This document shows positions 33,589-42,284 of a stretch of 64,000 nucleotides of DNA, piece by piece. A program made the translations under genes and the position numbers. Origin of the DNA: JBGSPQ01 sp964346765. GTDB lineage: Bacteria; Patescibacteriota; Gracilibacteria; UBA1369. Position 1 is the stretch's first letter, and each line of letters starts with the position of its first letter. Below the pieces are notes generated by a model. That model was given only the letters and a program-made list of their open reading frames with translations. It did not search any database and was not told where the DNA came from. The stretch spans positions 1-64,000 of the forward strand of contig CAYFWB010000004.1 of the NCBI GenBank assembly GCA_964346765.1, given 5' to 3'.

Positions 33589-35505
33589 ATGGCGGGCATT
33601 TTTAAAAGAAAGTGGGTTAAATATGTGATTATTTTGCTTGTTATTGGAGGAATCGGTTCTTATTTTTATTTTAGCGGGGGGGAAGAGCCGGAATATGTTT
33701 TGGAAGAGGCGGTTATTGGCGATATTGTTCAGACTGTGAGTGTGACGGGTTCGATTAAGGTGGAGCCTACTATTGATCTGCATTTTCAGAAAAACGGTAC
33801 TGTAAATGATATCTTGGTTGATGAAGGAGAATTAGTTGAAAAGGGTGATGTTTTGGCTACTTTGGAAAATGAATTTTTGGAACTTGAAATAAAGCGAAAC
33901 AGAGCAAATGTGGATTACGCGTCGGCGCAGTATAATCAGTTGAAAGCCGGCAGTACAAGTGAAGAGGTTCGTATTGCGGAAGCTGAAGTGGAAAGCGCGC
34001 AGGCGGCGTATGAAGCCGCTTTGACCGAGCAGGAAAATACAAAGGCTATTGGTGAGCAGAATATTGAACTGGCGCAGTTGGCTTATGAACAGGCGCAGGA
34101 TAATGTTGATGCGGCAGAGAGGGATTATGAAACAACTAAGGAACTTGCTGAAAATGAAATCGCCAAATTGGAACTGGGCGGTGATAATACTCAGACTGTA
34201 GCTTTGAAAAGCGCTTATGTTAAAGCAAGAACCAGTTTGGGTAATGTGATTACGGCAATGCAGGACGGAATGTTTTTGGCCGAAGATATTATCGGAGTAA
34301 GGGGTACGGGTTTCTTCTTGCTTTCGCAGAGTGATAAAAACAGCCTGGAGCGAAATTATTATTTGTCGGCTGAAGAAGATTATCAGGACGCATTGGATGC
34401 TTATAACGAGCTAACATTGGATGCGACCGATGAGGATATTGATAAAGCGGTGGAGATTATTTTGAAGGCGGGTAATGCCGTTTCGGTTTTGTTGACTCAG
34501 GTTGGCATTGAACTACAGAATTTGCCTTATTCGCGTGATGATTTGGATGCTTTGATTTTGGAGGTGTCCAATCAGTATTCTGCTCTTTCTGCTTCTTTGA
34601 ATGGCTTGCAGGAAATACAATCAACAATTTTGAATATTAAAACGGGCTCTAGTCAGGATACGGAAACTTTGATTTTGAATTATCAGCTTCAGATTGACGC
34701 GGCGGAGAATAAATATATGACAGCGGTTAATGCATTGGAAAAGGCGGAGTATGATTTGGATCAGGCCAAGGTTAATGCGGAGAACAGTAATAAAAACGCT
34801 GCCGCCCAAGTGACGATTCGAGAGACGGCTTTAACCAGCGCCAAGGCCAATTTGGATTTAAGGCGCGCGCCGGTTCGCCAAACAGATCTTGCTCCGTTGG
34901 CGGCGCAGATTTCATTGGCCAACGTGGCTCTTGAGATCGCTCAAAATGAGTACAAGGACAGTCAATTGATCGCTCCTATAGACGGACGGGTTACATTTAT
35001 CCACGGACAGGTTGGTGAAAATGTTTCTCTTTCGGAAACGGCACTGAAGTCTTTTTTAACGATTCAGGCCGACAATATTTTGGTTGAAGCGAATGTTCCG
35101 GAAACTGATGTTAATAAAGTTCAGCCGGGTGATAAGATTGTTATGACTGTGGACGCTTTTGACTTCACGGATAAGTTTGAGGGCAGTGTGGTTTATATTG
35201 ATCCGGCCGAAACGGTTATTCAGGGAGTTGTTTATTATCAAATAAAGGCTCAGTTTGATCTTGACGATGAAAGATTAAAGTCTGGTATGACAACCAATCT
35301 GGATATAATCACCGAAGAAAAGAGTGATGTTCTTATTATTCCGACAAGAGCGATTAAATATGAAGACAGTATTAGGTATGTTGAAGCACTAAGGAACGGT
35401 AAACCTGAAAAAGTCATAATTACGACCGGAGTGGAAAGTGATCAATACGCGGAAGTGACTTCGGGTTTGAATGAGGGAGACAAAATAATTACATTCGTGA
35501 AATAA
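33589..35505 (+). CDS. MacA-like periplasmic adaptor (HlyD family)
   Basis: A 638-residue membrane-fusion protein. An N-terminal membrane anchor (YVIILLVIGGIGSYFYF) is followed by a lipoyl-like half (ILVDEGELVEKGDVLATLEN), an unusually long coiled-coil hairpin (about residues 95-440, Ala/Glu/Gln-rich), the second lipoyl half (APIDGRVTFIHGQVGENV) and a beta-barrel plus membrane-proximal region (DKIVMTVDAF, GMTTNLDI). ATG 33589 is preferred over the upstream TTG frame start because it directly precedes the anchor. It forms an operon with the ABC ATPase and two permeases. An outer membrane partner is not expected in a single-membrane CPR cell, so it may work with the cell wall or the permeases alone. 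Confidence 0.9.
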   Translation: MAGIFKRKWVKYVIILLVIGGIGSYFYFSGGEEPEYVLEEAVIGDIVQTVSVTGSIKVEPTIDLHFQKNGTVNDILVDEGELVEKGDVLATLENEFLELEIKRNRANVDYASAQYNQLKAGSTSEEVRIAEAEVESAQAAYEAALTEQENTKAIGEQNIELAQLAYEQAQDNVDAAERDYETTKELAENEIAKLELGGDNTQTVALKSAYVKARTSLGNVITAMQDGMFLAEDIIGVRGTGFFLLSQSDKNSLERNYYLSAEEDYQDALDAYNELTLDATDEDIDKAVEIILKAGNAVSVLLTQVGIELQNLPYSRDDLDALILEVSNQYSALSASLNGLQEIQSTILNIKTGSSQDTETLILNYQLQIDAAENKYMTAVNALEKAEYDLDQAKVNAENSNKNAAAQVTIRETALTSAKANLDLRRAPVRQTDLAPLAAQISLANVALEIAQNEYKDSQLIAPIDGRVTFIHGQVGENVSLSETALKSFLTIQADNILVEANVPETDVNKVQPGDKIVMTVDAFDFTDKFEGSVVYIDPAETVIQGVVYYQIKAQFDLDDERLKSGMTTNLDIITEEKSDVLIIPTRAIKYEDSIRYVEALRNGKPEKVIITTGVESDQYAEVTSGLNEGDKIITFVK

Positions 35506-36176
35506 TGTTACTTTATACCAAGGATTTAGTTAAAACCTATGTGAACGGTCCTGTTACGACTGAAGTTTTAAAGGGGATTAATCTGGAAATTAAAGAGGGG
35601 GAATTTGTCGCTATTATGGGGCATTCCGGAAGCGGTAAGTCCACTTTGATGCATATTTTGGGATTTTTGGACAAGCCGACTTCGGGTGAATATGTTTTTC
35701 AAGGAGAGGACGCTAAAGATTTGGATCAAGACCAATTGGCGGAAATTAGGAATAAAAAAATCGGGTTTGTATTTCAGACCTTCAATCTTTTGCCCAGAAC
35801 TTCGGCCTTGGATAATGTGAGTTTGCCGATGATTTATGCGGGGGTGGGTGAAGATGATCAGGTTAAGCGTTCCAAGGAGCTTCTGGAAAAAGTGGGATTG
35901 GGGCACCGTTTAAATAATATGTCGAATGAGCTTTCGGGAGGTGAACAGCAGAGAGTGGCGGTGGCACGCTCTTTGGTGAATAGTCCGGCATTGATTTTGG
36001 CCGATGAACCCACGGGTAATCTTGATAATACGTCTACCCGGGATATGATGCTATTGTTTGATCGGTTACATAAGGAGGGACATACTATTGTGGTCGTGAC
36101 TCATGAAGATGACGTGGCCGAGCACGCCGAAAGGATTATCAGAATCCGGGATGGTGTGTGCGTATCTTGTAAATAA
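35505..36176 (+). CDS. ABC transporter ATP-binding protein (MacB/LolD type)
   Basis: A 223-residue ATPase. It has Walker A GHSGSGKST, the Q-loop FVFQTFNLLP, signature ELSGGEQQRVAVARSL and Walker B ALILADEPTGNLD with the H-loop VVTHE. These features fit the MacB/LolD/FtsE branch that powers FtsX-like permeases. The ATG overlaps the adaptor gene's stop by one base, showing tight coupling. Confidence 0.95.
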   Translation: MLLYTKDLVKTYVNGPVTTEVLKGINLEIKEGEFVAIMGHSGSGKSTLMHILGFLDKPTSGEYVFQGEDAKDLDQDQLAEIRNKKIGFVFQTFNLLPRTSALDNVSLPMIYAGVGEDDQVKRSKELLEKVGLGHRLNNMSNELSGGEQQRVAVARSLVNSPALILADEPTGNLDNTSTRDMMLLFDRLHKEGHTIVVVTHEDDVAEHAERIIRIRDGVCVSCK

Positions 36177-36181
36177 AAAGC

Positions 36182-37414
36182 ATGGAGATTTTGCTGACGA
36201 TAAAAATCGCTATTCGTGGGTTATTAGCAAATAAAGTGCGGGCATTCTTAACGGTTTTGGGTGTGATAATAGGAGTTTCCGGTATTATTGTGATTGTGTC
36301 GGTTGGAAACGGTGCCGAGTCTTTGATTGTGAATCAAATTCAATCGGTGGGGTCGAATTTAATAGGTGTTTTACCCGGTGGGCGTGAGGAGGATGAGCCG
36401 CCGGCGGCGGTTTTGGGTATTGTGATTACAACGTTAAAGAGTGATGAAGTTCGGGCACTTCAGGATTTGCCGCACGTGATGGCGGTTTCCGGGTATAATA
36501 AAACTGTTGAGCCCATAAGGTACAGGAGCAGAAAAACCGAAGCCACCATAAACGGTGTCTTTGCCAGTTACCCCGAAGTGGAGGATGCGTTGATTGGTTA
36601 CGGCAGGTTTTTTTCTGAGTCGGATGATGCCAGTTTGGCCAAAGTGGTGGTTTTGGGTTCGGCGATTAAGGAGGATTTGTTTGGGAAGGAGGATCCAACT
36701 GGAAAACAGATTAAGATTCATTCTCATAATTTTCGCGTGATAGGTGTTTTTGAAGAGAGGGGGACAACCGGTTTTGATAATAATGATTCACAGGTTTATA
36801 TTCCTTCGAACACTATGCAGAAATTGGTTCTTGGGATTAATCATCTGGCTTTCGCGAGATTAAAAGTTGATGATATGGATAATGTTGAAATGACGGTTGA
36901 GGCGGTTGAGAACATTATAAGAACCAATCACGGGATACGGGATCCTGCCAATGATGATTTTTCGGTTTCCGGTATGCAACAGGGGTTAAATACGTTGGTG
37001 AGCGTTACGGGGAGTATCAAGCTTTTTTTAACGGCGATTGCTTTTATTGCTTTGATCGTGGGGGGAATCGGGATTATGAACGTGATGTATATTGCGGTGA
37101 CGGAGCGTACTCGTGAAATAGGTCTAAGAAAAGCTCTTGGTGCCAAACAGGCGGATATTTTGAAACAGTTTTTAACTGAAGCTGTTGTGATTACCGGAAT
37201 AGGTGGAATAATAGGCGTTATTATCGGATTCGCAGTTTCATGGTTAATTGCAACTGTTATTCAACAGCTCGGATATTCATGGGATTTTATTGTTACACCG
37301 GATTCGGTTTTGTACGCGTCTGTGATTATTGTGGGAATTGGAATTGTTTTCGGTTACGCACCGGCAAAACGAGCGGCTGAGTATAATGCTATCGAAGCTT
37401 TAAAATATGAATAG
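36182..37414 (+). CDS. ABC transporter permease (FtsX/MacB type), first
   Basis: A 410-residue membrane protein with the MacB permease layout. One N-terminal helix (about 20-42) is followed by a large extracytoplasmic MacB-PCD domain (about 45-275) and three C-terminal helices. The conserved cytosolic ERTREIGLRKALGAKQADI segment and the ending PAKRAAEYNAIEALKYE are present. The substrate is unknown; relatives export lipids, peptides or antimicrobials. It overlaps the next gene by 8 nt. Confidence 0.93.
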   Translation: MEILLTIKIAIRGLLANKVRAFLTVLGVIIGVSGIIVIVSVGNGAESLIVNQIQSVGSNLIGVLPGGREEDEPPAAVLGIVITTLKSDEVRALQDLPHVMAVSGYNKTVEPIRYRSRKTEATINGVFASYPEVEDALIGYGRFFSESDDASLAKVVVLGSAIKEDLFGKEDPTGKQIKIHSHNFRVIGVFEERGTTGFDNNDSQVYIPSNTMQKLVLGINHLAFARLKVDDMDNVEMTVEAVENIIRTNHGIRDPANDDFSVSGMQQGLNTLVSVTGSIKLFLTAIAFIALIVGGIGIMNVMYIAVTERTREIGLRKALGAKQADILKQFLTEAVVITGIGGIIGVIIGFAVSWLIATVIQQLGYSWDFIVTPDSVLYASVIIVGIGIVFGYAPAKRAAEYNAIEALKYE

Positions 37415-38666
37415 ACAAAAAATAAAACTTGTTTATGATGTGGCGGTCCAGGGACTTGCGACTAACCGAGGTAGAACGATTTTGACGACTATCGGCATAG
37501 TTATAGGTATAGCGACTATTGTGGTCGTGCTTTCCGCGGGGAGGGGACTTGAGAATTTTATTATGCGGCAGATTGAGGTTTTTGGTGCCGATACTATTGA
37601 AATTGAAATAAAAATTCCTAGTGTTTCGGATTTTGAAATGGCGTCGAGTATTGTGGGCGGAGCGGAAGTTACTACCTTGAAAATCGATGATTTTGAAGCT
37701 TTATTGGAGCTACCTAATGTTAAAGAGTATTATGCGGCGATGCTTGGGCAGTATAAGAGTGTTTATAAAAATGAGACCAACAGAAGTAATATTTATGCTG
37801 TTTCTGCCACTTTGCCGGAGGTGGATAAGAATTTGAAAATAGCGGAGGGTAGATTTTATAACGAAAGGGAAGATAGAGCACAGGCGCGCGTGGTTGTTTT
37901 GGGTCCGGAAGTAAAAGAGGATTTGTTCGGAACTGAGGATCCTATTGGAAAGACCATTAAAATCAGTCAGGTTAGTTTTCAGGTGATCGGAGTTACGGAA
38001 GCGCGCGGAACTTCGGCCTTTTTTAATTTTGATAAGATGATTTATGTACCGATTACCACCGCGCAAAAGCAATTGCTCGGTATCGACCATGTGATGTTCG
38101 GGTTTTTATCGGTTTATGATACGTATAGAACGGAAGAAACCGTTGCGGAGATAAATAGTATTATGCGTAGACGTCACGGATTGCCCCCCAATGAACCGGA
38201 TAAAGATGATTTTAGGACAACCAGTATGAGTGAGGCTATGGATATGATAGGAGTGATTACTTTCGGAATGACTCTTCTTGTTTTGGCGATTGCGGGGATT
38301 TCACTAGTGGTGGGGGGTGTTGGTATTATGAATATTATGTATCTTTCGGTGGTTGAAAGAACGCGTGAAATTGGTCTCAGGAAGTCCATTGGCGCTTCCA
38401 ACGGTTTGATTAAAGCGCAGTTTTTGGTTGAGGCGATTTTGATTACTTTGCTTGGCGGCGTAATAGGTGTCGCCGTGGGGTCGATTTTGATTTTGATTAT
38501 TGATTTTGCGGCTAAAGCCCAGGGGTACGACTTTCAGATGACCGTGGGCTTGGATTCTGTTTTGGTGGGTATGATTTCCGCGATTTTATTCGGAGTACTT
38601 TTTGGATTGTATCCCGCCAGAAAGGCGTCCGAACTTTCTCCCGTGGAAGCTTTGCGTTATGAGTAA
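37407..38666 (+). CDS. ABC transporter permease (FtsX/MacB type), second
   Basis: A 419-residue paralogue of the preceding permease with the same one-plus-three helix plan, ERTREIGLRKSIGASNGLI and the ending PARKASELSPVEALRYE. The two permeases probably form a heterodimer with the shared ATPase, in contrast to MacB homodimers in which ATPase and permease are fused. Last gene of the operon. Confidence 0.93.
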   Translation: MNRQKIKLVYDVAVQGLATNRGRTILTTIGIVIGIATIVVVLSAGRGLENFIMRQIEVFGADTIEIEIKIPSVSDFEMASSIVGGAEVTTLKIDDFEALLELPNVKEYYAAMLGQYKSVYKNETNRSNIYAVSATLPEVDKNLKIAEGRFYNEREDRAQARVVVLGPEVKEDLFGTEDPIGKTIKISQVSFQVIGVTEARGTSAFFNFDKMIYVPITTAQKQLLGIDHVMFGFLSVYDTYRTEETVAEINSIMRRRHGLPPNEPDKDDFRTTSMSEAMDMIGVITFGMTLLVLAIAGISLVVGGVGIMNIMYLSVVERTREIGLRKSIGASNGLIKAQFLVEAILITLLGGVIGVAVGSILILIIDFAAKAQGYDFQMTVGLDSVLVGMISAILFGVLFGLYPARKASELSPVEALRYE

Positions 38667-38679
38667 TTTTTTTCGGTAT

Positions 38680-38710
38680 AAAAAAAGCGCCTCCGGAAGG
38701 AAACGCTTTC
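38680..38710 (-). terminator. terminator between the ABC operon and the DUF378 gene
   Basis: AAAGCG (38684-38689) and CGCTTT (38704-38709) pair, with a small inner CCT/AGG helix. On the minus strand the stem is followed by a run of T's (38680-38686), so it best fits termination of the DUF378 gene; it may also work for the plus-strand ABC operon. Confidence 0.6.
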
Positions 38711-38726
38711 TTTACTAAATGTTTTA

Positions 38727-38954
38727 TTATTCAGCTTTGCCACCTTTAAAGAATGGTACTGCGTAAACCAGTGCGGATACACCGACCAGCAGATAAACAA
38801 TCCATTCAACTTGAGGCCACGCACCGAGCAGTAGGTTAACAAGGTTAAGGTTCATGCTCATAAAAGCACCAAGGCCAACAAGACCCCAGTTAAGAGCACC
38901 TACTAAAACAAGTATGCCGGCTACCAGATATAGAGGTTTTTTTCCTTCTTTCAT
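38727..38954 (-). CDS. DUF378 family membrane protein
   Basis: A 75-residue protein with two membrane helices (LYLVAGILVLVGALNWGLVGL and VEWIVYLLVGVSALVYAVPFF). The LVLVGALNWGLVG motif and the VNLLLG--P linker identify DUF378 (YuzA-like), a small membrane family of unknown role. It is monocistronic and faces the ABC operon. Confidence 0.88.
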   Translation of the reverse strand: MKEGKKPLYLVAGILVLVGALNWGLVGLGAFMSMNLNLVNLLLGAWPQVEWIVYLLVGVSALVYAVPFFKGGKAE

Positions 38955-39082
38955 ATTTTTTAAGGTTAAGAATAATGAAAGGGATAGTTAAATTGAATCT
39001 ATTATAGGATGTTTTATATGCTTTTGCAAAAAGTAATCGTATTTGTTATTATGACTTGCCGAATTACTTATGAATATAATAA

Positions 39083-41068
39083 ATGGATAAATTCAAACTG
39101 GCATCTCCGTTTAAGCCGACGGGAGACCAACCCGATGCCATTGAGGCGATTGTAAATAATTTTAAATCGAAACATAATCATCAGGTTTTGCTTGGTGTAA
39201 CAGGTTCCGGAAAGACTTTCACGATGGCGAATGTGATTGATCGATTACAAAGTCCCACACTTATTATCGCGCATAACAAGACTTTGGCGGCACAATTATG
39301 TTCCGAGTTTAAAGAGTTTTTTCCGGATAACGCGGTCAGTTATTTTGTATCTTATTATGATTATTATCAACCGGAGGCGTATGTTCCTTCTTCCGATACT
39401 TATATTGAAAAGGACGCTTCGATTAATGAAGAAATAAATAAGTTCAGGCACGCGGCTACGGTGAATCTTTTAACAAGGAAAGACGTTTTGATTGTGGCTT
39501 CAGTCTCTTGTATTTACGGTCTGGGTGACGTGGAGGATTACGCGGCTTTCAGAATGGATTTGAAAGTCGGTGAAGAAAGAAAAAGAGATAAACTGTTGCG
39601 TCAGCTTACTGATATTCAATATTCAAGGTCGCATTTGGAATTTAAGCAGGGGATGTTTCATGTGCTCGGGGATACGGTGGAAATTTTTCCTCCGGACAGG
39701 GATACTATTTTCAGAATCGAGTTTTTTGGTGATGAGATTGAAAGGATAACCGAGGCTGATTCTTTCACGGGTGAGGAACTTAGAGAACTTGAGTCGGTTT
39801 CGATTTTTCCGGCGAAGCATGATGTGACCAGTCAGGATAAAATTGAAAGGGCTGCTGATAAAATAAGGGCCGATCTGGAAATCAGATATAAGCAGTTGAA
39901 AGATATGGGTAAGATATTGGAGGCTGAAAGAGTGAAAACAAGAACTGAATATGATCTGGAGATTTTGCTGGAGACGGGGTATTGCACGGGTATTGAAAAC
40001 TATACGCGCTATTTTAGTGGAAGAGAGCCGGGCGCACCTCCGGCAACTTTGATGGATTATTTCCCCGATGATTATTTGTTGATTGTTGATGAATCGCATA
40101 TGACAATTCCGCAGATCGGCGGGATGCATAACGGTAATTTTTCACGTAAACAGACCTTGGTTGATTTTGGGTTTAGATTGCCTTCGGCACATGATAACAG
40201 GCCTCTTAAGTTTGATGAATTTGAATCTTTGGTGAATAAAGCGGTTTATGTTTCGGCTACACCTTCTCAGTATGAGCTTAAAAAAGCCAGAGGAAAAGTT
40301 ATTGAACAGATTATTCGTCCGACCGGTTTAATTGATCCGGAAGTCGACGTACGACCGAGTAAATATCAGATTGATGATTTATTGAATGAGATTCAAAAGA
40401 AGGTTAAAGCTAAAGAGCGCGTGCTGGTGACCACTTTGACAAAGAGGTCGGCGGAGGATTTGACGGATTATTTGAATGACGCGGGAGTTCGCGTGAGGTA
40501 TTTACATTCGGATATTGATACTATGGAGCGTATTGAGATTTTAAGAGATTTGAGACTCGGTAAATTTGATGTTTTAGTGGGGATTAATCTGTTAAGGGAA
40601 GGTTTGGATTTGCCCGAGGTTTCTTTGATAGGAATTTTGGACGCGGATAAGCAGGGTTTTTTGCGTTCGGAATCGGCTTTGATTCAAACTATAGGACGCG
40701 CGGCCAGAAACGTGAACGGCTATGTGATTATGTACGCGGATAAAATGACGGACGCGATGAAGGCGGCCATTGGTGAAACTAACAGGCGTAGGAATATTCA
40801 GCAGAAGTATAATAAGAAGCATGGAATTACACCTCAGACCATTATTAAGGCGGTTAAGGATATCGGTATGGGCGGTAAGAAGAAGGAAGGGGAAGTTGTT
40901 ATAGGTGAAAGACATATCGATATTAAGAAAGTACCGAAAGATGAGATGAAGCGACTTATTGGTGAACTTGAAGCGCAAATGGATTTGGCTTCGCAGAATT
41001 TGGAGTTTGAAAAAGCCGCCGAACTTAGGGATGAGATAGAGGATCTTAGGGATGAGTTCGGCATGTAA
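39083..41068 (+). CDS. uvrB: excinuclease ABC subunit B
   Basis: A 661-residue DNA damage-recognition helicase of nucleotide excision repair. It has Walker A GVTGSGKT, the beta-hairpin motif YYDYYQPEAYVP, DESH at about residue 340, helicase motifs V and VI (GINLLREGLDLPEVSL and QTIGRAARN), and a C-terminal UvrC-binding UVR motif (LEFEKAAELRDEI). Full length. A TATAAT lies only 2 nt before the ATG, too close to be a normal promoter for this start. Confidence 0.98.
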   Translation: MDKFKLASPFKPTGDQPDAIEAIVNNFKSKHNHQVLLGVTGSGKTFTMANVIDRLQSPTLIIAHNKTLAAQLCSEFKEFFPDNAVSYFVSYYDYYQPEAYVPSSDTYIEKDASINEEINKFRHAATVNLLTRKDVLIVASVSCIYGLGDVEDYAAFRMDLKVGEERKRDKLLRQLTDIQYSRSHLEFKQGMFHVLGDTVEIFPPDRDTIFRIEFFGDEIERITEADSFTGEELRELESVSIFPAKHDVTSQDKIERAADKIRADLEIRYKQLKDMGKILEAERVKTRTEYDLEILLETGYCTGIENYTRYFSGREPGAPPATLMDYFPDDYLLIVDESHMTIPQIGGMHNGNFSRKQTLVDFGFRLPSAHDNRPLKFDEFESLVNKAVYVSATPSQYELKKARGKVIEQIIRPTGLIDPEVDVRPSKYQIDDLLNEIQKKVKAKERVLVTTLTKRSAEDLTDYLNDAGVRVRYLHSDIDTMERIEILRDLRLGKFDVLVGINLLREGLDLPEVSLIGILDADKQGFLRSESALIQTIGRAARNVNGYVIMYADKMTDAMKAAIGETNRRRNIQQKYNKKHGITPQTIIKAVKDIGMGGKKKEGEVVIGERHIDIKKVPKDEMKRLIGELEAQMDLASQNLEFEKAAELRDEIEDLRDEFGM

Positions 41069-41071
41069 TTT

Positions 41072-41120
41072 TAATGCACTTATTGAGGAGTTAAATAATT
41101 TTTTTTGTTCCTCATGCATT
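41072..41120 (+). terminator. hairpin after uvrB
   Basis: TGAGGA (41084-41089) pairs with TCCTCA (41109-41114) around an AT-rich loop containing a T-run; AATGCA (41073-41078) and TGCATT (41115-41120) can extend it with an asymmetric bulge. It starts just after the uvrB stop. Terminator role is probable but the T-run is inside the loop. Confidence 0.4.
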
Positions 41121-41213
41121 GGTTTATGCATTGTGCCTTGGAATAAGTACATTAAAACTGTCTTTAATAAAGAGAGGTGGCTTTTTGTTTGCGCAGAAGC
41201 CAGAACTGCGGCT

Positions 41214-41771
41214 CTATTTGACGGTGGGCGGGGGATCGGGTGGCGTTAGGTTTTCGGCGATTTTATTGTCGCTATTTTTGGGGTTTTGTTTTGGAACTTT
41301 GAAGATTTTGCGTACCAGGTCGAGCCATAGTCCGTACATCAGTCCCAACAGAACCGAAGACGCGCCAAGAGTGATTGTTGCGATTTTGGTCTCTTCGTAC
41401 GTGGCTCCCACAACAAAATAGCGGATTAGTCCGTACTGCGTGCAGTAGAAGACTACGTACGTCAAGGTGTTACTTAGAAAGTACTTGAAACCGAAAATGA
41501 TTCGGTTAAGCCACTTGTTCTTAAAGTGTTTTTTTTCGATCCCTACCTTTCTGAGCCCCCAGTCGCGGAAGCGGCTGTAAATTCGTGCCGTTGCCGCGGT
41601 GGTCGGTTGGGCGATGAGTCTTGAAATCAGAGACTTCATTAAACTCATGCCCGCGAAGCTCATTTCGATCACCATTCCCGTCGTAAACGAGAAGGTGATA
41701 CGGGCGATGGTATCTGCGAGGAATTTACGCTTGTCTTTAATTACAAGCTTCCTTCTGATCCAGCTTTCCAC
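41214..41771 (-). CDS. alaE: AlaE-like L-alanine exporter
   Basis: A 185-residue membrane protein related to E. coli AlaE. It has a FLADTIARITFSF first helix, the conserved EMSFAGMSLMKSLISRLIAQPTTAATARIYSRFRD segment, LSNTLTYVVFYCTQYGLIRYF and GLMYGLWLDLVRKIFKV at the end. About four membrane helices; AlaE is usually about 150 residues, and the extra 25 are a Pro/Asn-rich C-terminal tail. GTG 41771 lies 5 nt after a GGGAGG Shine-Dalgarno sequence; an in-frame GTG at 41777 overlaps that site. The clear ribosome site and higher GC set it apart from neighbours and suggest transfer. Confidence 0.85.
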   Translation of the reverse strand: MESWIRRKLVIKDKRKFLADTIARITFSFTTGMVIEMSFAGMSLMKSLISRLIAQPTTAATARIYSRFRDWGLRKVGIEKKHFKNKWLNRIIFGFKYFLSNTLTYVVFYCTQYGLIRYFVVGATYEETKIATITLGASSVLLGLMYGLWLDLVRKIFKVPKQNPKNSDNKIAENLTPPDPPPTVK

Positions 41772-41776
41772 TGTCA

Positions 41777-41782
41777 CCTCCC
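41777..41782 (-). promoter_or_regulatory. strong Shine-Dalgarno site of the alaE-like gene
   Basis: GGGAGG on the minus strand, 5 nt before GTG 41771. It fixes the start and is one of very few good ribosome sites in the window. Confidence 0.7.
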
Positions 41783-41994
41783 GTGACGGTTGAATGGTTG
41801 TCGGTTTTAAGTCAAAGAGCTACTCTAATAAAGAGTTGTAGATTATGGTTGCTTATAGTTATATAGTCAATGTTTTGTGGTGTCGTGAGTAATCGTAAGA
41901 GCGCTATTTGGAAAAATTTGTTTTGTTTATTACTGGTTTTTTGATAAAAAAATTGGCAAAATTTGATCAATAAATAATTGTAATGATTTGAAAA

Positions 41995-42216
41995 ATGTCT
42001 TTTGAAACTTTATTTGCAATGGTTGTGTTGACGGCAGTTACGGTAATTGTGGCTGTGGGGGTTTTTAGCAGATCGAATAAGAAAAAATACAGAACGGGGG
42101 ATAATGATAATTCTTATAGAGTTAACGATAGCGAATTAGCTTCGCAGGATTCAATAAGTGATGACGCGGGAGGGTGTGATTCATGCGCAGACTGTGATTG
42201 TGGAGGGGATGATTGA
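41995..42216 (+). CDS. small membrane protein with Cys/Asp-rich tail
   Basis: A 73-residue protein. A single N-terminal membrane helix (LFAMVVLTAVTVIVAVGVF) is followed by a basic patch and a C-terminal tail with the pattern CDSCADCDCGGDD, four cysteines among aspartates. The tail could bind a metal. Not recognised as a known family. It sits between divergent and convergent genes with no operon partner. Confidence 0.6.
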   Translation: MSFETLFAMVVLTAVTVIVAVGVFSRSNKKKYRTGDNDNSYRVNDSELASQDSISDDAGGCDSCADCDCGGDD

Positions 42217-42284
42217 GTATGTCTATGGTTTATAATCTAGCTGATAAAGGGAAAACTTTTTAGATGCATGGTAATTGTTTAATC

